NCBI GenBank assembly: GCA_963969595.1 | Contig: OZ018409.1 | Location: 19,314,975 to 19,378,974 of the forward strand | Reading direction: 5' to 3' | Length of the DNA: 64,000 nucleotides | DNA from: Neckera pumila | Lineage: Eukaryota; Streptophyta; Bryopsida; Hypnales; Neckeraceae | Shown here: one piece after another, positions 25,201-35,982 of the stretch | How positions within the stretch are numbered: the stretch's first letter is position 1 | How the letters are laid out: every line of letters begins with the position of its first letter | The notes under the pieces: generated by a model | What the model was told of the DNA's origin: nothing | Databases searched by the model: none | The model's input: the letters and a program-made list of their open reading frames with translations, nothing else | Program-made: the position numbers and the translations under genes

Positions 25201-25665
25201 GAGGTAACAATACTAACTACTAAACTATACAGGAGTAAACCTGATACAACGCCATCGTAGGTGATTACTTGTGAAGTAATTAAAATGTTGACCTTTGAAG
25301 AAACCTTCAATTCAGTGACATCCAGGTGCGGATAGCAGTGCATACAATCCTCAATTCAAGCAGCAATGTCCTTCAGGGCGAGGGGGCCAATCCAATACTT
25401 GAGGAATTGGCGGAAGGACATGCCAGGAAGACTTTGCAATGAAGAACTTTCACCAAATGCAGCAGTTGTCTTCGTCCATTTCCATGTCGCTTTCTTCTGT
25501 GCCATCTTCGGAAAGACGGATAACTTTGAAGTGCGAAGGCCCAACAAGCGTGAAGCGGAGACGGTCTCCTTCGACAAGACCATGTTGTTTCGTGAAGTCT
25601 TTCCAGCCAGAATCAAAAGAAGTACGAAGCTAGAATTTATATTCATAGACGTTGACGGTGACTAG
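22238..25665 (+). pseudogene. Plus-strand exon-like pieces downstream of Tnp2, unrecognised
   Basis: Several open stretches have plausible splice borders: 22238-about 22395 (MTGSLHFREEHGFPIIVEEA), about 22782-22880 (VEMRRLLKCLRKRP to NAWSE|GTACAAG), about 22900-22981 (VERERDEEVRCQLQQ to ATAAG|GTACTG), about 23406-23530 (YEYCMYVISLKRIEEV), 24870-25023 (acceptor GACAG, VDAMRRSAILEDVVFFQRT, donor GAAG|GTAGG) and about 25340-25665 (MSFRARGPIQYLRNW). I do not recognise a family. They may be further genes of the CACTA element or host exons. At 25356-25646 the minus strand is also open, so the coding strand there is not certain. A (TTTAAA)n microsatellite lies at about 22338-22360. Confidence 0.3.
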
Positions 25666-26149
25666 CCATTGAAAAATGCATATATCAAACTGGAGTGTGA
25701 CTTGACGGTGCTTGAACTTGTGTTGACAGGTTCTATAAAATGAAGCGGGCACATTCTGCAAGGCCAATTTTTACTGGTAAGCACTTTCATCAATTAATCT
25801 TTTTTGAAGAAGTACCAGAATCATAGTAAATCACAAGTTAATGAGAAGTAGCATCGGCATTTTTGTAGTAAGTAAGAGTTATATTCAATGTGAACCCTAT
25901 CTGCATAAGTCAAATTCACAGAAATTCAACAGCTCAGTAGAATGGAATGCTACATGAACAGAGAAGGAAATGGCAAAAATGCGATGAAGAAGATATCTAT
26001 CCCAAGTGGTAAGTGAATGTGCGAGAGCATGAGGAAGGCCAGTGTAATATATGTTGTAGCACAGAAAACACAAAATCCTTCTCTAAGGCCTTAAGGGACC
26101 CTAAAGTGACTCGTGTATTGTTCCGCAGAGATCTCGGTGTAATTCTCCT

Positions 26150-29100
26150 AAATGACCGGAATGAAATGAGTTGATATACCAAAACAAACCCCAAGTACTA
26201 GTCTAGACCGGTTCCAATTCTAGTAATCCGGAACCGGAAACTCCTTTCCCACATATATATCTATCCGGTCTAGAGTATTTAACTATATAATAAATTCGAG
26301 TTTAACCTCTGGACCAAGAGGGATCTGCAACTTTGGGCTTCAGGAAGGACGCTTAACTCCTACCCTCCAAATTTTAACGTGTCAAAAGATCCACGATATA
26401 AACTTCAAAAAAAAACTTTGACAAAAACAACGAGAAAGAGACCTTCCTCACAACTAAACCGGATTGACTACTCAGGCCAACAGGTCACACAAGGAAATCT
26501 GGATTCTCCTAACAATTACTACAACGACAGACCACAAGACAATCCATGGCCTAGGTAGAGAAGGGGCGTCAGGAAAACACAGGAGAGCTATAATACTTCT
26601 TGACAAAAGCAGCTTCTTGACAAAAGCAAGTTCTAATCCTCGCAAGGAAATCCTGTGGTATCCTGTCTAACACGCAATCTCTCCAGGGACCGGATACTCC
26701 CTGTATCCGGGTATCACTTCTTCCTTACCCAACTCTGCACGATCTCACTGCTCTCACAATAACACGGACAAGTGCTAAAAGGTACAGCTCACGGTTTGTG
26801 AATTGAAAAACTTCAATGGCATTTGCAGAAAAAACTGGGAATACAAAGTATGAAAATGCTACCCGGATTAAACCTAAAATCCGCCTTTAAATACTAAACT
26901 ACCTTTCAAACTCAAAAAGCGCCTAAGACTAAAAACAGCCAAAGGAATGACACAATTAATTCCTAACTTCCTGTCAATTTTAGGCAACCTAAGCTATAGT
27001 CAAAAAGCTTCCACTTAAAGTGGATCTTAGATCCTAAAAATCCGGACTTAACTTGAGTCCTAACTCCTTTTAAACTAAAAATATTCCTACCCAACTACTT
27101 TGTCAAAATCTAGGCATGCAGCCTTACAATCACTGCCAGAACCTTTACCTACTTTTTAGTCTTCTTAACTGGAGAAAACCCCGCCTTTGCTGGTACCTTC
27201 TGGGCCACGGGCTTCTTTCCGGTCTGCTGTCTCGCCATCTGTTTAGACCGGACTTTGGCCTTCTCCCTGGCCGCCTTCGCCTTCGTTGCTCGGGTCTCTG
27301 CCAGGGCCTGATCGGGATCTGAATACGGTTCAGAATCCTCATCGGACCCGTATTCTTCTTCATCATCATCGGAATCCTCTTCGTCTTCTTCCTCTTCCTG
27401 AGCCTTGGTGAATTTTTTCTTAGCCGACGGTGGCTCAGGAACCTTTCTCTTTTGCGGAACTGGAGCAGGTCTAGCCACCTTGCTCTGAGGTATTGCCTCT
27501 CCTCCAAACGGTTTCTTGATCAGACCTCTACTGGGTGAACCTGATGAAGTCCCGCGACCGGCTCCAGCCTCCGTCTTCACCACGGACTGCATCAGGGCCG
27601 TCATCTTCTCTGCCTCGCCGAACTGCACCTTCTTCCCCGGAATCTTGGGAGAAGACTTGGAGGGGGAGAGACTGCTGATATTCTTCGTCTTGGTTCTCTC
27701 CTCTGGAGTAGACCCTTCTAGTCCGGTTGCCGGTTCCGGTCCCTATGCCTTGGCTGGATCCGGTGCCGTCACCTTCATAATCTCCAAATCGTCATCCTCC
27801 GGGATGGGGTCGGTGACTTTGGTGCTTTCCACCTTGGTCTGCTGTTCCTGACTCGTCTTGGTTTCCTGGTGCTCCTTAGGTACAGGTAAGGTAGGTTGTT
27901 CGTGAGAAGTCTCACCTTTACCCGTGTCTTCTGCTGCTGACTGCTGAACTGGCTCTTGATCCGGTTCCGGTCTCGGCGTAGGTTCGCTGTGAGGATTTAC
28001 CTCATGCATTACTTCTCGCAGCTGCTCCAACGTCGACTCCATCTTCTTATGGTAAGTGATCATCGCCAATAGGAGCTTCTGGTGCAGCTGTCTTCCCTCC
28101 GTCATCACTTGTTGGTCAAACAAGTTAGCCTTGTTGACCACTTCACCTGGATGGGTGATGAATTCCCGGATTCGGGAAAGGGTGTCCTTCGTCTGCTTGG
28201 AGAACGTCCTCTCCATCTCTACCTCTTCCGTTTTCTGGCGCAATTCTTGTTTAAGAGTGGCCACTTGGCTGGAAAGCTTCACCAATTCCTCCTTACTCTC
28301 ATTCTTCTCCTTCTCCCGGTTGAGCCGGATCACCCGAGTTAAGGCTTGTGCTGGGTGGTCAACGCCCACCGTGTGGCAGATGGTCTGCATTGCACCTTGT
28401 ACCACCGCATATCGTTTCCTGAAATCAATCAGATCTCGGGTGATCCTGTCCAAAGGCTCTTCCCCCCAGACCGAATCGGTATCCTTAGTCTGTTCTTTCT
28501 CTACCGGATTCTTTCCTCTCGTTTCCTCACCCTTGTCCTCAGCCTCACTCTTGTCATCCTCTTCATCAGACTCATCCTCATCGTCCTCATCGGAGGACTC
28601 TTCCTCATTTCCGGTCTCCTGATCTAAGTCAAGGACCTCAAATTCTACTAGTGCTGCGGCGGCCTCATATTCTACTTCTTCCTCTTTTGTCATCACCTCC
28701 TCCGAATGATACAAGTGATAGAGGAATGAACATATGGCGGAAGGCTTAGCCTTCCCGACATTGTTGACCATTTTCAATATTTGGTCCTGAATGACCAAAC
28801 CCCAATCTACTTTCCGGTCTCTTGACAGCGCGCCAAAGATTGTATTGGCTAGTGTCAGAGAGACCCGGCTTGGCCTTTCCGGGTTAAGAATGGCCAAGAC
28901 GTATTGCAACAAACGCCTCTCTCTCTCATTGACGCAATCCGTAACCGCGAACCCATCCTTCTTGCTAATGGGGGTATGAAACTTACCCACCGTGAATTGG
29001 TCCTTCCGGGATGCGCTGCCTTCGCCCTCCCGGTCGAACCGGTACACCTTCCTCCACATCTCCGCCGTCCACTTCTTGGGTTTCGCACGGACCGTGGTCG

Positions 29101-29880
29101 CGGCCTGAGTTGGTGCTCCCGAACTCAACTCCGCCACTATTGCTTCACTCCGGAAATCCCATGGTCTGATCAGGAAGCCGGTGCATCCCATTTGCTCCAA
29201 GTCCTCCTTTAGCTCCGCCATCTCCTTGTCATCCTTGGGTAATCGCGGCGTCACGGAGCGGAGCGAGATGGTTGCTCCCCCGCTATGACTTGCGGCCATA
29301 TCTCCCCTCGTTCAAATGGAACCGGTCTACTGTCGGGTATTAGTAAGACTAGTGATCCTCACGGCTCACTCTCTTTCTCCTTTCAGTTGGAAGGTATTAA
29401 CTCTAAGCTTGGACGCTAACAGCCTTCTCTCTCGCTCAATAACCTTCCCGCACCCTCGTCTACAGTTTTGTCAACTCAAAACACCAATACTACCTCTCAG
29501 ACCGGAAATCAGTAATCGTGTACGTTGTACAATTCTCCGTCAGGGTAGGAAATCACAAGTGACTAACCTCTGGACAGATAGGATCTAAAAGAGCCAATCC
29601 CAGCAGCTCTTAGTAATTACTCTAATTAAGGCTTTGCCCGTTAACCCTGCCCGTTTAGGATTCCCGTTAACTAATGATTAGAATGCTCCCGTTGTTCCCT
29701 AGGGTTAAATAGGTCACCGTTGGATGCCAGTTTCCTGTTATCCCTTTCCTGACCCGGTCTAAGCAAACTTGAATTCCGGTTCCTCGTTTCCAGTACATTT
29801 AGTTAGCCTTTACTCTAATTCCTGATCAGTCCATTTCTGGTTTCCGGTTCTAAATATTAGATGGTCTATAACTATCAAAA
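26150..29880 (-). mobile_element. Gag-only element, copy 2 (limits approximate)
   Basis: This is a CCGGA-rich block with the same layout as copy 1: one minus-strand gag-like gene, about 1 kb of 3' and about 0.6 kb of 5' sequence. The borders are taken from the change in base composition. Near the two edges the words GGAACCGGAAAC and GGTTTCCGGTTCT are in inverted orientation, which is at most a hint of terminal repeats. It appears to split the plus-strand exon-like pieces at 25.7 and 30.0 kb. Confidence 0.5.
27149..29299 (-). pseudogene. Gag-like protein gene, copy 2, one in-frame stop
   Basis: ATG at 29299 opens a frame of 716 residues ending at 27149, with a single TAG at 27743-27745 after residue 518. 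Reading through it gives one protein. An N-terminal domain has LKEDLEQMGCTGFLIRPW (about residues 31-48), TLANTIFGAL (149-158) and FLYHLYH (192-198). A long acidic run follows (about 231-260), then a heptad-rich, probably coiled-coil region (about 340-430), a proline/glutamine-rich linker, a second acidic run, and a lysine-rich end KKTKK. The product is unknown to me; it is paralogous to 12500-14416. With one stop against three, this copy looks younger or better preserved. Confidence 0.75.
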
Positions 29881-29998
29881 AATCGAAAAAATTTACTACT
29901 AAGAAGAATATTATTCCTTCATTTATATTTTAATATAGTAAAACTAGATTTTCATGTTCTGACATCATACCTCCAAAATTTGATGTGATTAGCAATGC

Positions 29999-30185
29999 AG
30001 GAAGAAGTTAACAGGAATGGGAAAGGTTCAGAAGAAGTGCAGGAAAGGAAGCAGAGACACTTACCAAACGCTTGCGGGAAGAGGTTTTCAGGGTTTTGTC
30101 GAACCAGACTTCCTCCGATCCAGCCGGACTACCTTCCGCATCTGTGTGGGATTTGTGAAAGTTATACGACATACTGGAATGCAAA
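29999..30185 (+). other. Exon-like open stretch, unrecognised
   Basis: An acceptor (AATGCAG|GAAGAAG) is followed by an open frame with EEVNRNGKGSEEVQERKQRH and later PDYLPHLCGICESYTTYW, ending at a possible donor GCAAA|GTAACC. The Cys and aromatic spacing looks protein-like, but I cannot name a family. It would be the next exon of the plus-strand set at 22.2-25.7 kb, on the far side of the gag-only element. Another frame over the same bases is also open, so the call is tentative. Confidence 0.3.
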
Positions 30186-31389
30186 GTAACCAGTGGCAGT
30201 GGAAGGACAACAGAAATTGGCAGAGAAATGACAAGTATGTGAGCAGCAAAGGCACGACAATGAAGATAGACAAATGAAGAACAGTCGAGTGCACAGAGAG
30301 AGGAGGCCTGCTGTAGTGTTAGATATAGTTTTTCTAAGAACAATTGTGGAAGCCCTTTCTTTATGTGAGAGATAAAACTTCTTTTGACTTAGCAAAGTGA
30401 TTTCATTTATGAGTAGAAGATTTAGAAATCCAGAAGTAATGATTAGGATTTCGTATCATTAAGTTTGTAGATACAGGAAGTGACTTCCATGACCTGCCCG
30501 GATTCTGGATGGTCTACCGGGATGAAGAGACATCGGTCAGTGATGGGAGTAGGGGAAAAAAAATAAAAATTAACGCATTCCCTTCAGCTGAAATCCTAGT
30601 AACCGCTGAGGGTTTGTGGAAGGCCGTTCTGTAAGTCTTTCCACTGTGCTGGCATTTCATTAGAAAAGCAAAAGGTCTCGAAAATTATTTTTTTTTGTTC
30701 TTGTTGATGCGGCAATGCGGAATTTAGTATTTGTACAATGCACTCGGGGTTCACAACTGCCGAATACAAACCTCCCTTGTGGCAGGTGCATAAGGACTGT
30801 TCTTTTTTTAATTCCGAAACAAACTTTGCCCCTTGAATTCCGGGTTGAAATGCCAATCCTTTTACCAATTCAATTTACTTGATCAACCTCCGTGACCAAT
30901 AATGCAAAGCTAGGTCCCTTCCCATGACCTCCCAGCAATAAGAACCTTATTCTACTTCAATTCATCATCAAACATGACCTTTAATGAATGTAACCGAGTT
31001 TTGAGAAAACTGCTCCTAATCTTCCATGTTAAAATACCCCTTCTCTCTTGTAGTACTAGAAGGCAATTTTTTGTGATCCGTTTTTGAAGCATCATCTTAT
31101 GTAGAAAAGACATAAAGTCCTCAATGAGACAATTTCCTAGATTGTTCAAGCAACTTCCATTTAAACAACTCCCCAATAAAAAATTGGATAAGAAATGCAC
31201 GTTTATCTTGTCCAATTATTGTTCTAAGGAATGATCAATTAAAAGAGATGTGAAGTTGAATATCAACGTGAAAGTTAGCCCCCCCAATGGATGAAAATTG
31301 TCGTTCCTCTATCATCCACACCCCCTTTCATTTCCTTAAGCTTATAGTAGTGGAAAGGCCATTTTTGTCCCTGACAGAATGTTGCAAGA
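30186..31389. other. Stretch with uncertain coding remnants
   Basis: Minus-strand open frames at 30596-30868 (MVKGLAFQPGIQGAKFVSEL) and 30952-31215 have a reasonable residue mix but no motif I recognise. They could be remnants of a retroelement or of a gene. A (TTTG)n-like tract follows at about 31411-31463. Confidence 0.3.
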
Positions 31390-31739
31390 GGTAAGTTACC
31401 ATACCTTAAGAGACGCTATTTGTTTTGTTTCTTTGTTTGTATTGTTTGTTTTGTTTGTTTGTTATAGTGAGATCTCTTGTACCGTGCATCCCCTGGCTAC
31501 GTGCTTGGTACAGTCAAAATGCCCTCGACTAGGAGGGGCCGATGCACGGGCTTTGTTTTGTGGCATTGGGACCTATGATGTGAAAATTATTGAATTTCAA
31601 AGTTCTGATGAATTAAAAAATTAGAATATAACTTTTACTTTTATTTTGGTTGTGGCAAAGCACCAGTAGTCGATCATTTAAGGAGTTTTGGAGCAGATTG
31701 TGCGCAATATGAGGTGGTGGAAATTTTTCCCATGTAGGA

Positions 31740-31905
31740 AGATAGGAAATATGGAGATTGCAAAATTTTCAGAATTTAATTCCCAAAATTGAAATTACAG
31801 TGAAATTTGGGAGCCAAAAAGTGCATTTCACTAGTAGACAATGTCTAGAGTCTTCCAACTCCGATCATCAAGGATGCTTACTACCTGGGGACATGTGTCA
31901 TAACT
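31740..31905. repeat. Block also found at about 46.62-46.83 kb
   Basis: GGAGATTGCAAAA, AATTGAAATTAC, GAGTC-TTC-AA and TCCGATCAT occur in the same order here and at 46.63-46.77 kb. It shows a further dispersed repeat between the large copies. No coding is evident. Confidence 0.5.
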
Positions 31906-31936
31906 ATATTAGTCCCAACCTTGAAAAAGACAGATG

Positions 31937-32130
31937 GGGAATTTCGTTAAAATGGCGGTATTCCGCATGCCATTTTGACGGTGTGCCATTTTGACCATCT
32001 AGGATAGGTATAGATTTTAAAATGGCCATTTTGAACCATCTAGGACAATTATAGATTTCAGAACAACTGTTCTGAATTGTAATAGTGCCAAAATTCTGGA
32101 ATGCCGCCATTTTAATGAAATTTGCCATAC
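31937..32130. repeat. Inverted repeat element with a second palindrome beside it
   Basis: AATTTCGTTAAAATGGCGGT (left) is matched on the minus strand by AATTTCATTAAAATGGCGGC (right, about 32100-32125). Between them CCATTTTGACCATCTAGGA is repeated as CCATTTTGAACCATCTAGGA. Just outside, at about 32153-32173, lies a perfect palindrome, TTTTCAACCT and AGGTTGAAAA around a single A. The block is absent from copy Z. Confidence 0.55.
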
Positions 32131-32559
32131 AGAAAAACAACACTCCAGGCCTGATTTTCAACCTAAGGTTGAAAATAGCACACCCTACAGGTTGGGTATT
32201 GGGCGTGGTCGACAACTGGTGCTTCTACCTTAATCGGGAAACAGGCCGAATTCTTCGCTTCTGTACACCTTCATTGGCACTGCATGCTGCACTGCAACTT
32301 ACACATGGCTAATTCGGGTGCAGATTCCGTTCATGCACTGGAACCATGCATATCTACTCAGAGAGTACATTCAAGGAAGTCGCATGTACCTCACAGAGAT
32401 ATTCCAGGGGAGGCGTTCCTCAAGTCGCCTTCCTCCCCAAGCAAATTCCGAAATGAGTACACTACAGTACAGTTCAGTAGTACCTTGAATGAAGGGCGGT
32501 TAAGTCGGTCTCCCAGGTGATTCGTCTTTGGGCACTGCTCGGCCATGCCCGCTGAAATA

Positions 32560-32567
32560 ATAAAAGG
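32560..32567 (+). promoter_or_regulatory. TATA-like box of the small gene, copy X
   Basis: ATAAAAGG lies 152 bases upstream of the ATG at 32719, in a block (GCAGGAG-AGTTCGATCATTC) that is conserved in copy Z at the same place. A transcription start about 30 bases downstream would fall in TTCTTCGCCAG. Confidence 0.4.
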
Positions 32568-32718
32568 CAGGAGTAGTTCGATCATTCTTCGCCAGTGTTG
32601 ATTGTTTGGAGCCGAAGCTTCTAGCTAGTGGCACGCATCAGATCATGAGCTACACATACTGTGTTTCAATTGTTAGCGTACGTAGTGGACGTCTTTGAAT
32701 GTGATTGTTGAGTGCACG

Positions 32719-33726
32719 ATGTCAGAACCGACTCATGAAGACGATCGGCCTGTCCGAGGACGTTGTGTTGACGTTCTGAGTCGCCCTGCAGGGAGGATGC
32801 AAGGTGAGATCGATTGGGGATGGGATGGACAGCACCTTTTGTTAGTTCTTTGTAAACTAATAGGTTCTTCCTAGTCAAGATCGAGTCTTTATATTACTTA
32901 ATTAGTTAGACCTCCTCGTTTCAGTTTTGCTTTGTACGTGTACGTCTTTGCCAAGCTAGTTATATATATAGTGCTCCACTTTGTGCTCGATCTTTCTGGT
33001 TGCATTCAGTCATCTGTGTTAAAATGACAGGTTTGATTCAAAGCACCAGAGATGTGACGTTCAAGTGCGTGGAGCTCGTGAAGCTAGCTAGGATCGATTG
33101 TTATCGATCTTGAAATGATTTCGTCATTTTAATTAGCGAGTGTGACGATCGTTGGTCTCAGCTTTTTCGATCACCATTCACTGAACAGTCAATTTACTGC
33201 TTGCGTAACAGAAGACGACCGGTTTACATTGGCAGGAGGTTGTGGTACACCTATTTGGAAGTCTTCACTCTTGAGTCAGGGTGAGTCCCTTGACTGTGTT
33301 CGCTTCTTTTTTTTTAATGTAGAAGGGGGATATTACTTTTGTTTATGAAATTAACATCTGATTCCCTGCATGTCATGTCACTGTTGAGCACCGAGGAGCT
33401 GCAAATCTCGTCGAAATTTCTGGTCGCTTGTATCCTGAAATATGGTTTACTTTGAAGAGATCGAAGACAAGAGAAGACACCCTAAACCATTACAAGTTAG
33501 AGCATAGGATTTGCCATATCAACTTAAGAGATTCTAGGTCTTGATTTGGGAAGTCTGTCACTGTCACTCGTGGCCTGCCATTACTGACAATGCTTGATTT
33601 GGGGGATTCTTATTAGGTTGTCACTCAATGTTTCAACATTGACACGCTAACGTACTAAAATATCGACTTTGTGCCCTTGATAGCAAGTTTGCAGGTGAAC
33701 CGAGATATGGCATGTCAGGAGTTTAA
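32719..33726 (+). CDS. Small three-exon gene, copy X, unknown function
   Basis: Exon 1 32719-32803 (MSEPTHEDDRPVRGRCVDVL.., donor CAAG|GTGAGA), exon 2 33212-33280 (acceptor TAACAG, EDDRFTLAGGCGTPIWKSS, donor CAGG|GTGAGT) and exon 3 from 33695 (acceptor TTTGCAG, GEPRYGMSGV then TAA at 33724). The joined product is 61 residues. Copy Z has the same three exons and the same phases; the length differences (85 versus 88, 69 versus 72) are whole codons, as expected if the protein is or was selected. I do not recognise the family. In exon 3 a different frame (NRDMACQEFNPNGIESFF..) stays open to 33922, so a frame-shifted or longer product cannot be excluded. There is no signal peptide or membrane segment. 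Confidence 0.45.
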
Positions 33727-33981
33727 CCCAAACGGGATCGAAAGTTTTTTTGTACCGGATGATGCAGGAGCAAATCAAGAAGTGCTGCCACAATACGCCA
33801 GGCACAGAATCTCAAAACCAAATTTTTTTAAGATCCTGCATCCAGCCATAGGGAACTTGAGAAAGCAATCCATTGACTTGCACCCCTCTGTAGGCAGCTT
33901 CAAGACAGGACGTAGGAAGTGAATATCTTCAATAATATTGAAGGTGCTAGGAAAGTCGAAAACGTGATGGTAGGTCCTTAG

Positions 33982-34139
33982 CACAGGGAGAACGGGGAGG
34001 CGTTACCCTCCCCGGTGTTTATTTGCACAGTGAAGCTTCACGCCCCCTTGACTTTCCGTTTATAGAAAGTCAAGGGGGGGTGAAGCTTCACTGTGCAAAT
34101 AAACACCGGGGAGGGTAACGCCTCCCCGTTCTCCCTGTG
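33982..34139. mobile_element. 158-bp nearly perfect hairpin (foldback MITE)
   Basis: The arms 33982-34056 and 34065-34139 are 75 bp each with one mismatch (34042), separated by an 8-base loop. The tips are CACAGGGAG and CTCCCTGTG. TAG stands directly outside both ends (33979-33981 and 34140-34142). In copies Y (about 40530) and Z (about 53490) the same site is empty and the flanks align base for base with a single triplet, so this is an insertion with a 3-bp duplication. The arms are much more GC-rich than the flanks. A CAC tip with a 3-bp TSD is reminiscent of CACTA elements, but the family is not established. Confidence 0.9.
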
Positions 34140-34297
34140 TAGCTTGGCAACAACATTGCAAGGGCCATGTTCAACAGAAAATCTTAAGCACATAGTGAAA
34201 TTTGTACGTATAGCTTAATAGTTTTGTTGCCACCTATACATTTCCAATACAGTGATATTTCACTAAGTTACAATGTGGTATGTTAGTGTATTGTAAT

Positions 34298-34560
34298 CAG
34301 GGCTTTTTTTTCGTTTTTGAAGAAGTGCCGTAGTGGCGATATAAAATGTTACAATGGTGCTCCAAAATGCAACATTCATCCACTTATTGGATGTATTGTA
34401 TGTTTTTCATCCACAATTAGGCAATTTCATCTAATATTTTTTAATTTCAAAGTTGTCTGGTGATTTCATCCAATTTTTTTGACATTTTTTATAACCTTTT
34501 TTAGCCAGATTTTTTTTTCTGGTGTAATCTGGCACTAGAAAGCCAAAAAAAAAAGCCCTG
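34298..34560. mobile_element. hAT-type MITE, 263 bp
   Basis: The tips are CAGGGCTTTTTTTT and its inverted form AAAAAAAAAAGCCCTG. The 8-bp sequence ATTGTAAT stands directly on both sides (34290-34297 and 34561-34568). CAGGG tips with an 8-bp target duplication define hAT elements. There is no coding capacity. A relative lies at 39700-39994. The paralogous position in copy Z (about 53610) has no such insertion. Confidence 0.9.
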
Positions 34561-34568
34561 ATTGTAAT

Positions 34569-35982
34569 ATAAGTGATTGTTCACAACTTGGAATGCAACA
34601 GTTTCTTTTATCATTTGATGCAATGGTAAAACCAAGCTGGAAAAAAAAATCTATTATAATCTTTGTTACTTTTGATTATTTCCTTCCTTACCTATTTGTA
34701 TTTTAACCTCGAGCATAATGAATCGAAAAATAGCCTCTCTCTATTATGCTCACAACTATAGGCAAAGGCAAAAAAATCTACAAAGTTGTAAAGGTTTCCG
34801 GAGTTAATAAGAAGTGATTCACTTATTAGAGCTTGTCTACTAAAATCTTATCAAAATTGAACTATTCATTTACTATTATTTTAGACATTGTCACTTTTTC
34901 AAACATTTTTGACTCACCAATGAGAAATTGATCATTTATATATAAGTTCTTCTAGTTCACTATTTGAGGTAGAAATGAAGTTGAAGAGATTTGTGAACTC
35001 AATTTTCAAAGATATTATTATTATTGAATATGTGATGAATGTATTGTCCACCAATAAGATATTGGCAAGGTTTTGCCAAATATTTAAAGTGTACTTGTAA
35101 TATAATTCATTGCAAGTAGCTGAGGTTTGCAAAGCATTTAATTGACATGTAGTATAGGTTCTAGCTTCATGAAATTACAATAATACATATGAGTGAAACT
35201 TCCACTTCCATTTAAATACCTCAAATATTAATATTTTCGATGTTTATTAGGAAATGACAAAAAAATTGATGTTTAGAACCTCATTACTTTCTCCAAATAA
35301 ATAGTGGATTTGAATGGATACTGAGGGACAGGTGCATTTCTATTAATGCCCCCCCTCTCTATTCACTCAAAAAAAATCCGTTCACTCAAACTCACCTTGA
35401 TTTAAGTTTTTAAATTTTTAAATTTATTAATCCTTCCTCCCGCCCCCCTTCCTGTATTTGTGATTAATTTTTTTTTAATATTTCACCCCCTTTCCTATTT
35501 GTAATTCTGGGAGATGTAAAAGAGTTGCAAATAATATGGGATATGTGAGTTCGTATTTGTATTCCATATTTGTACCATATTTCATACTAATATCCCGTAT
35601 CCATATCCATATATTTTATTTTTCAAGATCAACAACAAATCGGGGGGCTAGATTGGACGGCTGCTAATTTTTTCATTGTTGGAAGGGAATAATTTTTAAC
35701 CTGCAGGGTTTGTCGCAGCTTTTCAGGAGATAGTAAACCTTGACATTGGTTTTATATTTGATACTCAATACTAGCGTTTGCTCACTGAAAATTTTGAAGT
35801 TGATATTATAAACTGAAACATACATACAAATAGTCTGAATTATCATGTAGAAAAAAATAGAAAGTCGATGAAAACTATGTTTTCTTCTATTTAGAATTGT
35901 TGCCTAAAGTTGAGTAGTGATTAAATAGACACAATCGTAAGTGAAGTACAACAAGAGTGGCACATCACTACCAAACATATAA
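34569..35982. other. AT-rich non-coding stretch
   Basis: No gene or clear repeat is visible. There are C-runs at about 35347 and homopolymer tracts. Short open frames are typical of AT-rich noise. Confidence 0.4.

Larger units (their letters stand above)
31390..34289 (+). repeat. Segmental repeat, copy X
   Basis: This is paralogous to 50.2-53.6 kb (copy Z) and, in its right part from about 33484, to 40.04-40.66 kb (copy Y). Matching blocks include GTGAGATCTC and ATGCACGGGCTTTGTTTTGT near the left, CACTGGAACCATGCATATCT, a promoter and three exons, and AGGAAAGTCGAAAACGTGAT near the right. X carries private insertions: about 31.66-32.21 kb, the hairpin at 33982-34139 and the MITE at 34298-34560. 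Confidence 0.8.

Noticed and set aside
28056..28622. 188-aa plus-strand open frame, serine-rich
   Set aside because: It is the antisense of the acidic, Glu/Asp-rich part of the gag-like gene; GAG/GAA/GAT runs read as Ser/Leu/Phe on the other strand.
11460..29880. LTRs around the two gag-only elements
   Set aside because: I looked for long direct repeats and TG..CA borders at both edges of each element and found only short CCGGA-type words.
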